A program made the translations under genes and the position numbers. The notes under the pieces were generated by a model that did no database searches, was not told the origin of the DNA, and saw nothing but the letters and a program-made list of their open reading frames with translations. From positions 1 through 64,000 of the forward strand of contig MKUL01000042.1 in the NCBI GenBank assembly GCA_001897795.1: a stretch of DNA of 64,000 nucleotides, in the 5' to 3' direction. The stretch is from Alphaproteobacteria bacterium 41-28 (GTDB lineage Bacteria > Pseudomonadota > Alphaproteobacteria > UBA9655). Below, piece by piece: positions 45,537-54,585 of this stretch. The first letter of the stretch is position 1. Each line of letters opens with the position of its first letter.

Positions 45537-45761
45537 ATGCCATATAAAAACATCTCTAACTTGCCTGATTCTGTAAAACATGCTCTCCCAAAACATGCTC
45601 AGGAAATTTACGCCGCTGCCTTTAATCATGCTTGGGAAGAATATAAAAACTCTTCAAAAAGAGAGGGCCAAGAATCAAGGGAAGAAGCCGCCCATAAAGT
45701 TGCCTGGGCTGCTGTGAAGAAAAAGTATACCAAATCAGGTGAAACTTGGAAGGAAAAATAA
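45537..45761 (+). CDS. ChaB family protein
   Basis: The 74-residue protein matches ChaB (PF06150), with MPYKNISNLPDSVKHALPKH, AAFNHAWEEYK and REEAAHKVAWAAVKKKY. ChaB was named for an association with the ChaA cation antiporter, but its role is not settled. No chaA is in the window. It has a good ribosome binding site (tgaggaga). Confidence 0.85.
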   Translation: MPYKNISNLPDSVKHALPKHAQEIYAAAFNHAWEEYKNSSKREGQESREEAAHKVAWAAVKKKYTKSGETWKEK

Positions 45762-45850
45762 TCTCGGGCGTATAAGGATGCATTAATTCTTGCATCTCAC
45801 CCTGAAGCCCTTTAGGTTAATTGAAAATTAGCCTCACCAAGTTGTCCTTC

Positions 45851-47062
45851 ATGGATTATGAATCCTTTTTTAAACAAAAACTCCAAGACATAAAAATAGA
45901 AGGTCGATATCGGATCTTTGCTGATTTAGAACGCTGCGCAAAAGATTTTCCTTATGCCTTTTATAATAATGAAGGAAATTCTCGCCGTGTCGTTGTGTGG
46001 TGCTCCAACGATTATTTGGCCATGGGGCAACATGAAAAAGTCCTCAATGCAATGACTGAGGCTACACGTCGTGTGGGAGCAGGCGCTGGGGGTACACGCA
46101 ACATTTCCGGGACAAGCCATTACCATGTCCTTTTGGAACGTGAGATTGCCGACCTTCATGATAAAGAAGCAGCTCTCATCTTCTCGTCGGGGTATGTCTC
46201 TAATGAAGCTTCTATAAGTACACTGGCCTCCCACTTGCCGGAGTGTGTGGTTTTTTCGGACGCTCATAACCATGCCTCTATTATTCAGGGCATACGCTAT
46301 AGTGGCGCCCAGAAGGAAATTTTTCGCCATAATGATTCCTTACATCTCAGGGAACTCTTATCTCGCTATCCGAAAGAAAGACCTAAACTCATCGTTTTTG
46401 AATCCGTCTATTCTATGGATGGGGACATTGCTCCCATTGAAAGTTTTTGTGATTTGGCAGAAGAGTATAATGCCCTCACGTTTATTGATGAAGTTCATGC
46501 CGTTGGAATGTACGGCCATAAAGGCGGCGGTATTGCTCAAAAAGAAAAGCAAGCTCATCGACTGAGTATTATTGAAGGAACCTTAGGAAAGGCCTTCGGT
46601 GTCGTCGGAGGTTACATTGCCTCTACAACAGATTTGGTAGACTTTGTGAGAAGCTTTGCCTCTGGATTTATATTTACCACCTCCATGCCACCGGGAGTAG
46701 CCGCCGCAGCTCTTGCAAGCATTCAACATTTGAAAGTTAGTCAAACAGAGCGCCTCCAACACCAAGAAACCGTCTCAAAAGTCAAAAGGAGGCTTATACA
46801 AGCTGGAATTCCCTTTATTCCAACTCCCTCCCATATTATTCCCATTCTGGTCAGAAACGCCCGTCAGTGTCAGTTGGCTTCAGAAAGACTTTTGAAAGAA
46901 CATAATATTTATGTTCAACCTATCAACTACCCGACGGTCCCGCGTGGAACAGAAAGGCTTCGAATTACGCCTTCTGCAGTCCATACAAATCAAATGATTG
47001 ATGAATTGGTTGACGCGTTAAAAAGTGTGTGGGATGACCTTACTATTGAATATGCGGCTTAA
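45851..47062 (+). CDS. hemA: 5-aminolevulinate synthase
   Basis: The 403-residue enzyme joins glycine and succinyl-CoA to make 5-aminolevulinate, the first step of tetrapyrrole synthesis by the alphaproteobacterial route. The start [20 protein letters not shown] fits the family, so I use ATG 45851 rather than the upstream TTG at 45821. The PLP lysine is K247 in [20 protein letters not shown] (213-219) and [12 protein letters not shown] (81-92) are also present. It is followed by an ELM1-like gene. Confidence 0.96.
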   Translation: MDYESFFKQKLQDIKIEGRYRIFADLERCAKDFPYAFYNNEGNSRRVVVWCSNDYLAMGQHEKVLNAMTEATRRVGAGAGGTRNISGTSHYHVLLEREIADLHDKEAALIFSSGYVSNEASISTLASHLPECVVFSDAHNHASIIQGIRYSGAQKEIFRHNDSLHLRELLSRYPKERPKLIVFESVYSMDGDIAPIESFCDLAEEYNALTFIDEVHAVGMYGHKGGGIAQKEKQAHRLSIIEGTLGKAFGVVGGYIASTTDLVDFVRSFASGFIFTTSMPPGVAAAALASIQHLKVSQTERLQHQETVSKVKRRLIQAGIPFIPTPSHIIPILVRNARQCQLASERLLKEHNIYVQPINYPTVPRGTERLRITPSAVHTNQMIDELVDALKSVWDDLTIEYAA

Positions 47063-47068
47063 GGTGTT

Positions 47069-48025
47069 ATGACAGCTTCAAAGAAAATATGTTGGACCAT
47101 CACAGATGAGTTTCCTGGAATGAAAAGCCAAGTGATAGGTCTTTCTGATGCCATTGGCATTGCCTCTGTACATAAGACGTGTAAACGGCGCTGGCCTTGG
47201 GGGTGGCTTAGCTTACCCTGGGGAAATCCCCTCACACAATTAACACCTAAAAGTGATCCCCTCACCCCCCCCTGGCCTGATCTCGTGATCACTTGCGGAA
47301 GAAGATCTGCGCCCTTAGCGCTGGCTATAAAAAAGCAAAGTAACGGTAAAACATTTTGCGTCCATATTCAAAATCCGATTCTAAATCTTGAGGCCTTTGA
47401 TTTGATCGTGTCACCTGAACATGATCACCTTAAACGTCCCAATGTTATTTCCACAAAAGGAGCCATTCATAAGGTGACTCCACAAAAGATTGAAGAAGAC
47501 ATTAAAATCCATGCTTCTCTTTTTCAAAATCTTCCCCGTCCCTACAGCACGGTCCTTTTGGGAGGAAGTACAAATCGGTACAAAATGCCTCGCGAAGCGC
47601 TGGAGGATCTTATTCGTAATATTCTTCTCATCCGTAACAAAACCCAAGGTAGCGTTCTTGTCACCCCTTCATTTCGCACACCTTTTCGGGATCTTTTAAC
47701 AAAATCCCTTAAAGATGAGCCCCATATTTTTCTTGCAGAGGTTGAAAAGCTAAATCCATATTTTGCCATGCTGGGAGTTGCCAATTTTCTTTTCGTTACA
47801 GATGATTCAGTTAACATGGTCTGCGAGGCCTGCGTTACGGGTAAGCCTGTTTATATCCTCCCCCTTCTCAATCATGGGAAAACAAAGCCAAAAAAATTCA
47901 TTGAAGGACTTATCCAAGAAGGTACTGTTCGACTTTTTCAAGGATCCATTGACAGATGGTCTTATGCTCCCTTTAATGATACAGCAAAAGTTGCTGCAGT
48001 TGTTCGCAAGCAGATGGGACTCTAA
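47069..48025 (+). CDS. ELM1-family protein (mitochondrial fission protein ELM1-like)
   Basis: The 318-residue protein belongs to PF06258, named for a plant mitochondrial fission factor and common in alphaproteobacteria. It resembles a glycosyltransferase-B-like fold, with GGSTNRYKMPREALEDLI (about 166-183) and VTDDSVNMVCEACVTGKPVY (about 249-268). Bacterial function is unproven; envelope glycoconjugate synthesis is a guess. It starts seven bases after hemA and the next gene starts 12 bases after it. Confidence 0.82.
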   Translation: MTASKKICWTITDEFPGMKSQVIGLSDAIGIASVHKTCKRRWPWGWLSLPWGNPLTQLTPKSDPLTPPWPDLVITCGRRSAPLALAIKKQSNGKTFCVHIQNPILNLEAFDLIVSPEHDHLKRPNVISTKGAIHKVTPQKIEEDIKIHASLFQNLPRPYSTVLLGGSTNRYKMPREALEDLIRNILLIRNKTQGSVLVTPSFRTPFRDLLTKSLKDEPHIFLAEVEKLNPYFAMLGVANFLFVTDDSVNMVCEACVTGKPVYILPLLNHGKTKPKKFIEGLIQEGTVRLFQGSIDRWSYAPFNDTAKVAAVVRKQMGL

Positions 48026-48037
48026 GGAGAAAAAACG

Positions 48038-49891
48038 ATGGTTTTAAAAATTAAAACATTTGCCAATCAAAAGCCTTGTTCCTTTTTTAAAGCGTTAGGA
48101 CACCCAATGATTGCCCAGCGCTTAAAAGCCCTTAAAAATGCTCCGCTTCCGGCTATTTATGATCCTGAAGGACACTTGGAAGATTTCCTCGCGATGACAG
48201 GGCTCGAGACACCGATTCATATTTATGTTCAAGCCATAGAAGCTTTAGGGTCAAAAACGTCCTTAATTTCACAAATTCAACAGGATAAACCAAAGAAAAT
48301 TCTTATTCTTTCCTTCGAGCCCGAGAAACATTTAGCCCAAATGGGCCACCTCATCCCCCTTTCTTGCGAAGTCGTGAGCCTTAAAGAATTGCGTCTCCCA
48401 GATGAGATGCTCACCAATCCAAATAATTATTTATCTGATTTAAATTTTTCCACAAATTTTGCCTTTTTCCGTGAAGAAGATGGCTGGCATACGCGAATCA
48501 AGAGCGCCAATTACTGGCCAAAATATGGATCGAAAGACGTCAAACTCTGGGCTATTCTCTTTGATGAACAGGGAAAAAAGCTTGCGGAATGGAATGAAGC
48601 CCTATCTCCATCAGTGCATTCTCTTGTCATTGACAGCCGGGATGTGAAAAAACGATTTAATTTGCCGGATTTTACCGGTCAGCTTTTTATCCATATCTCC
48701 GGCACCCATGGCCACAGCATCGTGAAATACGCTCTTGATACCTTTCATGACACAGGGATGCTCTCTGCAACCCATGATGCCAATGCTTGGCCCTCTGAAT
48801 ACTTTTCGGGGCTTCCAGCGCCTCGTGAGAGCGAGCGCGTCATTCTGTGGCTTCAAAACAGTCACTCCCTCCCTGTTCCAGCAAAAGGCGTCAGTTTAAA
48901 CCCGATGGGAGACCCGAAAGCTATTTTCCTTGATCGAGACATTCCTCCTTTTGGAACATACGCTCTTGATATAGAAACGCTTTTCCCAACAGCTCGTTGG
49001 CCACAGCAAATCGAGCTTCATGCTGGTCACTATTTTGTTCGGCCACGTTATGAGGTCATTAATGAAAAAGGCTACCGCTGTATGGCTCACGTAAACGTCG
49101 AAAGAAATGATCTTAAACCAGACCTTAGACTCAAGGAATTAAAGAAGAGTCTCGGGAAGGGATTCATTTTACCAGCTCCCCTTTTTCCTACAGATCTTTA
49201 TATGACCTCTGTTCTTCCTACCCCTATGAGCCGTGAATTGAAGTCTATGCCTGTCAAAGCCTTAGTGTTCGACAAAGAAGGAAATCATAAAGCAAGTTAT
49301 GCCTTCGGCAATCTTCCGCGCCATCATCAGAAAGCACTTATTGTGAATGATCTTGTCCAACTTGGCCAGGATTATGGCCATGTTGAACTTGTTTATGACT
49401 TTGACGTAGGCGATGAGGCTGATGGGTGGCTCCATGCCATTTTCCGTTACCAGCATAAAACATTGGCAGCTCAGGCCGAGACAAGTTTTGGAAGTCATAT
49501 TTTCAATACGGCGATAACCTACAAGAATGAGCCTCAATCCTATAAAGGCCCTCCCCCCGGCTTAACGGCGAGTCTTTTCCTCAGAGTTGATGATGACATC
49601 GAAACCTTTTGTCATCTGATTTATCCCACCTCAACCCCTTGGCATAACTCATCAGATACAAAGTTGATCCTTCACACAAAAAATGGTGAGCCGATTGCTG
49701 AAGCTTCTTTGAACATTCCCCAAAGTGGATCTCGTGTGTGGATTTACCAAGAAACATTCTCAAGCACAGACCGAGAAAAAGCTAGGGGTGGATACGTCAT
49801 GATTCAGGACAAAACCTGCCGTCTTTTCGGTTATCATGGGCTGCGGAATGAGAACGGCGAATTTAGCTTGGATCACATGTTTGGGTTTTGA
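48038..49891 (+). CDS. Large protein of unknown function
   Basis: The 617-residue protein has no signal peptide or membrane segments. It is mostly beta-rich in appearance, with segments such as IFLDRDIPPFGTYALDIE, FGSHIFNTAITYKNEP and RLFGYHGLRNENGEF. I cannot place it in a named family. It lies directly after the ELM1-like gene with a strong ribosome binding site (aaggag), so the two are co-expressed and may act together. The stop is close to a palindromic repeat at 49905. Confidence 0.7.
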   Translation: MVLKIKTFANQKPCSFFKALGHPMIAQRLKALKNAPLPAIYDPEGHLEDFLAMTGLETPIHIYVQAIEALGSKTSLISQIQQDKPKKILILSFEPEKHLAQMGHLIPLSCEVVSLKELRLPDEMLTNPNNYLSDLNFSTNFAFFREEDGWHTRIKSANYWPKYGSKDVKLWAILFDEQGKKLAEWNEALSPSVHSLVIDSRDVKKRFNLPDFTGQLFIHISGTHGHSIVKYALDTFHDTGMLSATHDANAWPSEYFSGLPAPRESERVILWLQNSHSLPVPAKGVSLNPMGDPKAIFLDRDIPPFGTYALDIETLFPTARWPQQIELHAGHYFVRPRYEVINEKGYRCMAHVNVERNDLKPDLRLKELKKSLGKGFILPAPLFPTDLYMTSVLPTPMSRELKSMPVKALVFDKEGNHKASYAFGNLPRHHQKALIVNDLVQLGQDYGHVELVYDFDVGDEADGWLHAIFRYQHKTLAAQAETSFGSHIFNTAITYKNEPQSYKGPPPGLTASLFLRVDDDIETFCHLIYPTSTPWHNSSDTKLILHTKNGEPIAEASLNIPQSGSRVWIYQETFSSTDREKARGGYVMIQDKTCRLFGYHGLRNENGEFSLDHMFGF

Positions 49892-49904
49892 TTTAGTCAG
49901 AGTC

Positions 49905-50095
49905 GCGTCATTCCGGGATTTAGAACCTCTTCCGAACCCGCAAAGCGGGGGGGAATAGACCCCGGATTTAATCCGGGGTTAATACCCGGAACCTAGCTGA
50001 ATACTTAACTGGGTTCCGTGTACTAGGCCTCTCTATCACTCGCCCTAGTGGGCTAATAAAGAGAGTCTAAGTCCCGGAATGACGAGAGCTAGGGA
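49905..50095. repeat. Long palindromic repeat, gtcattccgggattt family (second copy)
   Basis: This copy has the same ends as 2440-2640 (gtcattccgggatttagaac and ccggaatgacgag) and shares ccgaacccgcaaagcgggg and ttaatacccggaacctag. It carries an extra inner hairpin ccccggatttaatccgggg. It follows the 617-residue protein and could act in transcript ending. Confidence 0.7.
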
Positions 50096-50149
50096 TGACG
50101 ATCGCGGGGTGTTCGCATGAGATCACCATTTCACACAGGAACTAAATCT

Positions 50150-50394
50150 CTAATATCCTTCACCATCAGATTCGATCTCAAGCTCTACTTTCGCTGCGGA
50201 TTCTTTACAATTTTCACAAGGAAACCCGGTAATCTCTTCACCTAAAGTTTGATTAAATTCAGTAATTTTTACTTTATGAAAAGCGAGTGTTGTGTGTAAA
50301 GCATCTAATTGAAGCTGTGCTTTTTCTTCCATGCTTGAGTTTTGATGAGCATGAAAAGTAAAAACAACAGGCTTATTTGCGCTAAAGCTCGAAT
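50150..50394 (-). pseudogene. Decayed small secreted-protein gene
   Basis: A downstream frame reads MEEKAQLQLDALHTTLAF and ends FPCENCKESAAKVE plus an acidic tail. An upstream frame reads a signal-peptide-like stretch ALAQISLLFLLFMLIKTQA that would join it if one base were restored at the gcatgg junction. A strong Shine-Dalgarno site (gggagga) lies before the upstream frame, but the expected start codon there is ATT. The two defects suggest a recently lost gene. Alternatively only the 60-residue downstream ORF is real. Confidence 0.4.
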
Positions 50395-50491
50395 ATTCTT
50401 TTTTCCTCCCTTGTTTTAAAATAATTCATACCCCTCAAGAATCGATCATGTCAACTTTCAAAACAAAGATTAAATATTGCTGGATGGGTAT

Positions 50492-50524
50492 AAAAAAAGC
50501 TTACCTTTTTTCAGGGTAAGCTTT
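50492..50524 (-). terminator. Rho-independent terminator
   Basis: On the minus strand the stem AAAGCTTACC/GGTAAGCTTT is perfect over ten bases and is followed by a T run of seven. It lies about 55 bases after the stop of the secreted-protein gene at 50579-51229. Confidence 0.85.
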
Positions 50525-50578
50525 CCAATAAATTGTATGTTTATTTTCAGAAAATCTCTGAGATTTCTTTAAACATTT

Positions 50579-51229
50579 TTATGAATCCATCAAGTCAGCC
50601 CCTAACTCTTTTTTTAGAACGTCCAACTCACCAATTTTCTCTAAATACATTAATATACCCGGTGCAGTCATTTGTCTAAGTTGATAATAATCCAAATTAT
50701 TATCTTTGGCGGCTCGGAGCATCCTTCTAGCAACATCCTGGAGTCTTAACCGTGTGGATTCAGAAATTTTTGATGATTGCTTTGAAGATAAATCTTCCAC
50801 AAGCGAAGAGGAATGAAAACGATCCAGAGCTAACTGAATAAACTCTTTTTGTCCCTCTTCACCTAGATTGATCCAATCTTGAGCATTTTTAATAAGCTCG
50901 CCCGATCTTAATTTAAAGTTGCGAACTATTATTGGTTTCATTCGATCATCACTGTCATTTCCTTTAGCTTTTAACGCCCGAGTTATTGTGCTTACGAAAG
51001 TGTCAAAAGAATAAATATCTGAAAAATTCTCTGCAATATACTCGGATAGCCGCGCACCAAATGTATTTTGTTCTCGGTCTTCGTTAAGGGGATTTTGGTT
51101 TCCTGACTTTGATGCAACGGTCCTATTTTGATCTTCTTGGTCTCGCGACTCCATACACATACCTTGGTTTGCGAACAAGGTTAAACCCGTAAATAATGAT
51201 AATGTAAAAATTGTAAAATAGCATCTCAT
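50579..51229 (-). CDS. Secreted protein of unknown family
   Basis: The 216-residue protein has a signal peptide (1 to about 25, ending GMCM or just before). A disordered polar stretch follows (about 26-55), then a helical domain (about 56-216) with QNTFGARLSEYIAENF and RLRLQDVARRMLRAAKDNN. No recognised domain. The ribosome binding site aggaggt is strong and a clear terminator follows. It resembles in layout the other secreted proteins of the window: signal peptide, acidic/polar linker, then a domain of unknown function. Confidence 0.65.
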   Translation of the reverse strand: MRCYFTIFTLSLFTGLTLFANQGMCMESRDQEDQNRTVASKSGNQNPLNEDREQNTFGARLSEYIAENFSDIYSFDTFVSTITRALKAKGNDSDDRMKPIIVRNFKLRSGELIKNAQDWINLGEEGQKEFIQLALDRFHSSSLVEDLSSKQSSKISESTRLRLQDVARRMLRAAKDNNLDYYQLRQMTAPGILMYLEKIGELDVLKKELGADLMDS

Positions 51230-51309
51230 GAAATACCTCCTAAAACAAAAAATTAATATTTATATCATACATTAATGTGGAATGTGTTTATTTTCAAGAC
51301 AAACATTCG

Positions 51310-51620
51310 AATTAAGATAAATGCGTTTTAATCACAGACGGTTGGGAAAGTGTCTTATGAACGGGACATTTTCTGCAATGCGAAAAAGTCCTTCTTTTTG
51401 TTCCGGTGTGAGGTCTCCTGTCACCGTAATATCTCGATTAATTAAATCCAGCCTGGCGTTTGTTTCAACACAGTTCACTAAACCCTCATTGTATATTTTC
51501 TCATGGGTTAAGGTCACTTCTATGTTCTTAAGGGGAATTTTTTTGTGCTCTGCATACATCCTTAGCGTTATGGATGTACAGCCCACAAACGCGCAAGGAT
51601 TAGGTCATAGTGGCCTATGT
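51310..51620 (-). pseudogene. Decayed partial copy of the OsmC domain
   Basis: The central part (51586-51332) gives CTSITLRMYAEHKKIPLKNI and continues closely parallel to the OsmC domain of the gene at 52351-53574, to IAENVPF. Two frameshifts are visible. One lies near the start, where GHYDLILA and the CTSITL part are out of frame. The other lies at gaaaatgtccc, where the intact gene has gaaaagtgtccc, which destroys the second catalytic Cys. The copy lacks the hydrolase half. It is a duplicated fragment under decay. Confidence 0.8.
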
Positions 51621-51778
51621 TTTAGGCCAGAAAAATAGGTTTAGGATCAATAATTTTTGAGTTGCATTCCCAATAATTCATATTATGTTGAAAGATGTAA
51701 GTGCTATTTTATGTCAATTTAATTGATGTTTAGAGCGCCCAATAAAAAGAGTAGGGTTATTTTTTAAGGAGAAATATT

Positions 51779-52276
51779 ATGAAAAGAAAATTGATGTCAC
51801 TTTTGGTTGTGTCAACGGTTATCGGAATGACTACGCCAGTCTTTGCTGGTTTAGATGATGCTATCGAAGATGGAGTCTATAAAGGACCCCCAAAGATCGT
51901 CTTAAAAGCTGCTAATAGGGCTGTAAAGGAGGATAGACTCTCAAATCCAGACGGTGAGAAGATTTTTAATGCTGGGATGAAAGACAAGTATACCATAAAG
52001 GCATCGGCCACAGTCCTTGATAGATCTCGTTATGCACCTTATCCTGAACCAATTATAACCTTCAGCGAAATAACAGAGAATGATGATGGAGGTTGGAAGA
52101 TAAAGGCATCCATTAAAGAAAGGTATGTTTCGCTTGAAGCGGACATGACCATTAGTGGACAAGTACTTTCGGACTTTGGAATAATATATCTTCGATATGA
52201 AAGGGGTGTGCTCGAACGCCGCAACCCTACAATGCCTTCTCATTATATACCTGGAAAACCAGAGTGGATGCAGTAA
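51779..52276 (+). CDS. Secreted protein of unknown family
   Basis: The 165-residue protein has a clean signal peptide (1-23, ending VFA). The mature part has an early helical region (VLKAANRAVKEDRLS) and a later beta-rich region (YTIKASATVLD, WKIKASIKERYVSLEADMT). I do not recognise the domain. The ribosome binding site aaggaga is strong, and a perfect terminator follows at 52307. Confidence 0.65.
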   Translation: MKRKLMSLLVVSTVIGMTTPVFAGLDDAIEDGVYKGPPKIVLKAANRAVKEDRLSNPDGEKIFNAGMKDKYTIKASATVLDRSRYAPYPEPIITFSEITENDDGGWKIKASIKERYVSLEADMTISGQVLSDFGIIYLRYERGVLERRNPTMPSHYIPGKPEWMQ

Positions 52277-52306
52277 GAAATATTGTCGATTTCTTTCTAG
52301 TTCAAC

Positions 52307-52337
52307 AAAGGTGAGGAAACTCTTCCTCACCTTTTTT
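52307..52337 (+). terminator. Rho-independent terminator
   Basis: A 12-base perfect stem AAAGGTGAGGAA/TTCCTCACCTTT with a four-base loop leads into a run of six T. It ends transcription of the upstream secreted-protein gene and may also block read-through from the convergent hydrolase-OsmC gene. Confidence 0.88.
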
Positions 52338-52350
52338 AAATCTGTATTAC

Positions 52351-53574
52351 TTAATCAGTCTTCAAACTCGTCTTAATAACAGAAGGCTGGGAAAGTGTCT
52401 TATGAACGGGACACTTTTCGGCGATGCGCAAAAGACCGTCTTTTTGCTCCGGCGTTAGGTCTCCTGTCAAAGTAATATCTCGATTAATTAAATCCAGCCT
52501 AGCATTTGTTTCAACACAATTCACCAAATCCTCATTGTAAATTTTTTCATGGTTTAAAGTCACTTTTATTCCTTTAAGGGGAATATTCTTATGTTCGGCG
52601 TACATCCTTAACGTTATGGATGTACACGCCCCCAAACTCGCAAGGATGAGATCATAAGGACCAGGTCCCCTATTATCGCCCCCTACGTCAACGGGTTCAT
52701 CAACAAAGAATGTATGACCTGCAGCGTGAACAACTTGAGTAAATCTCCCCTCACCCATTTCAGTAACGGTCACGCCTTGTGGGTCATCTTCCCTTGTCGT
52801 TTCTTTTTTCTCAGACATATAACGATTCACCCAACTACATATAATGTCTGCCACATAATCGGCATCTTCAATCTTGGTTAACAAATGATCTGCTCCATAA
52901 AGGGAAATAAAATTTTTGGGATGGCGAGCTGCAGTGAAAATAAGCCGAGCATTTTCAATTTCAACCGTCTTGTCCTGGGGTGAGTGAAAAATAAGAAGGG
53001 CTGCAGTTATGTCTTTAAGGTAATCGAGGGATTTATGTTTTTCGAGATCATCAATAAATTGTTTTTGAATTTGAAATGTTCGCCCCGCTAGAACCACATT
53101 CGCGTATCCTTGAGAATTGATTTCTTCAATAGAACTATTCAAGACATGGCGAAGATGAATAGGATCACTGGGCGCGTTAATGGTCGCAAGGGCTTTAAGA
53201 TCAGGAACGTTTTCCGCAGCCCTTAAGACAGCAGCCCCCCCTAAACTATGACCGATCAGGATTTGGGGGGTCTTATTTTGCGACCGCAAAAAATCGATAG
53301 CGGCTTTAATGTCTTCAATATTGGATGAAAAATTTGTATTACTGAACTCACCTTCACTGCTCCCGAGGCCTGTAAAATCAAACCGAAAAACACCGATTCC
53401 TTTTTCTGTGAGGGCAGCAGAAATGTGACTTGCAGCCAGGGTATTTGAAGAACAGGTAAAGCAATGGACAAGAAGAGCATACCCTTTAATTTCCCCATCA
53501 GGACTATCCAATCGAGCAGATAAAAGGTGTCCTTGGCTTCCCGGAAACGTTATTTTTTCAGTTTTAACTGCCAT
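52351..53574 (-). CDS. Alpha/beta hydrolase fused to an OsmC-like peroxidase domain
   Basis: The 407-residue protein joins an alpha/beta hydrolase (about 1-252) and an OsmC-type domain (about 265-400). The hydrolase triad is likely S110 in IGHSLGGAA, D201 in SPQDKTVE and H230 in GADHLL. The OsmC part carries the two reactive cysteines C317 in LGACTS and C388 in EKCPVH, which reduce organic hydroperoxides in this family. Such bifunctional fusions are known in Proteobacteria. A decayed copy of the OsmC half lies 0.8 kb away at 51310-51620. Confidence 0.88.
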   Translation of the reverse strand: MAVKTEKITFPGSQGHLLSARLDSPDGEIKGYALLVHCFTCSSNTLAASHISAALTEKGIGVFRFDFTGLGSSEGEFSNTNFSSNIEDIKAAIDFLRSQNKTPQILIGHSLGGAAVLRAAENVPDLKALATINAPSDPIHLRHVLNSSIEEINSQGYANVVLAGRTFQIQKQFIDDLEKHKSLDYLKDITAALLIFHSPQDKTVEIENARLIFTAARHPKNFISLYGADHLLTKIEDADYVADIICSWVNRYMSEKKETTREDDPQGVTVTEMGEGRFTQVVHAAGHTFFVDEPVDVGGDNRGPGPYDLILASLGACTSITLRMYAEHKNIPLKGIKVTLNHEKIYNEDLVNCVETNARLDLINRDITLTGDLTPEQKDGLLRIAEKCPVHKTLSQPSVIKTSLKTD

Positions 53575-53714
53575 CTTTCACATAGCCTTTCGTTTTACCT
53601 AGTATCCCATGATGATACAGAAAAAGGGTAAACATTATCCTAAGGAAAATGAAAAGACTCCCGAATGATTAGAGTCGTTCGTTCCAAACTTAAATAGAGG
53701 AATGAGTCCATGAA

Positions 53715-54362
53715 TTATTCCATATCCGAAGCATTTACATGACCCACCAATTCCATAAGGTACTCCATGTGATCGTGAGGTTGGGTTAGTTTATAAATAT
53801 AGCTAAGCTCTCCTCCAGAATGACTGTCCGGGGTGAAATGGCTGAGTGAATGAGGATCCAAGGTGATTGTCTTTACGGTCCTTAAGTTTGCTATGTCGAA
53901 AGGATGATCTAATCTCCATGTCATTTGGCCACGCTGAATGGGAGGCGATGGTTGATGATTATGAAAACTATTCACAGCCGCCTGCGCTTCCTCCACGGTA
54001 AGAGTAGGCTCTAATCCTTGAATACTATGAAGAACCAATGTCAGAGTTGGGCCAGTTCCACTTTCACTGTTAGGCGTCCTCTTTAAGTTCACAGTATAAT
54101 TACATGCTAATGCCGCATTTGCATTAGGCGAATGAGGACGTGAAATAGATTCAATATTCCTAATTCCTCCTGTTACAGCCGCTTGTCCTTGCCAATTGTA
54201 TGTTTTGGCTCCTTTTGACACATTTATCTCAGCTTGCAACGGACCACCAAAAGAAATTAAATCGTTTGTTGTTACTGGTGGACAGGTGAGAGCCGCATAG
54301 CAAGTTGTGGACAAACCTAAGATGGCACTAACCAAGAGAGCAGGCGCTATATATTTATTCAT
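53715..54362 (-). CDS. Secreted protein of unknown family
   Basis: The 215-residue protein has a signal peptide (1 to about 23, ending CYA). The mature part begins LTCPPVTTNDLISFGGPLQA and looks beta-rich, with KTYNWQGQAAVTGG, and LACNYTVNLKR and LTLVLHSIQGL. A Cys near the start of the mature chain and another in ALACNY could form a disulfide. No family I can name. The ribosome binding site aaggaa precedes ATG 54362. Confidence 0.65.
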   Translation of the reverse strand: MNKYIAPALLVSAILGLSTTCYAALTCPPVTTNDLISFGGPLQAEINVSKGAKTYNWQGQAAVTGGIRNIESISRPHSPNANAALACNYTVNLKRTPNSESGTGPTLTLVLHSIQGLEPTLTVEEAQAAVNSFHNHQPSPPIQRGQMTWRLDHPFDIANLRTVKTITLDPHSLSHFTPDSHSGGELSYIYKLTQPHDHMEYLMELVGHVNASDME

Positions 54363-54498
54363 GGATTTATTCCTTTTTTGAAAAGATTTTATATCTTTTA
54401 TTCAATTTTTTTATCAAATAAAAAATAGTTCTTTCTTATGAATAACATATATAGGTAAAAAATCTCTTAATCATTCACTTGGGAAAAAATGATGGGGC

Positions 54499-54540
54499 AA
54501 GATTGCTTCACCCCACATACGTGGGGTTCGCAATGACGAC
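54499..54540. repeat. Short repeat unit downstream of ftsZ
   Basis: The unit gattgcttcaccccacatacgtggggttcgcaatgacg has an inner ccccac/gtgggg hairpin. It belongs to the family at 66-103. A separate perfect eight-base hairpin, TGATCAGT/ACTGATCA at 54559-54578, lies between it and the ftsZ stop but lacks a T run. Confidence 0.5.
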
Positions 54541-54585
54541 AATGGGTTAATAACGTTCTGATCAGTGAATACTGATCACGACCGT

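Noticed and set aside
45762..45820. Small hairpin gatgca/tgcatc after the ChaB gene
   Set aside because: The stem is only six bases and no T run follows, so it does not support a terminator call.
47059..47292. Minus-strand frame opposite the ELM1-like gene
   Set aside because: Antisense shadow of a conserved gene.
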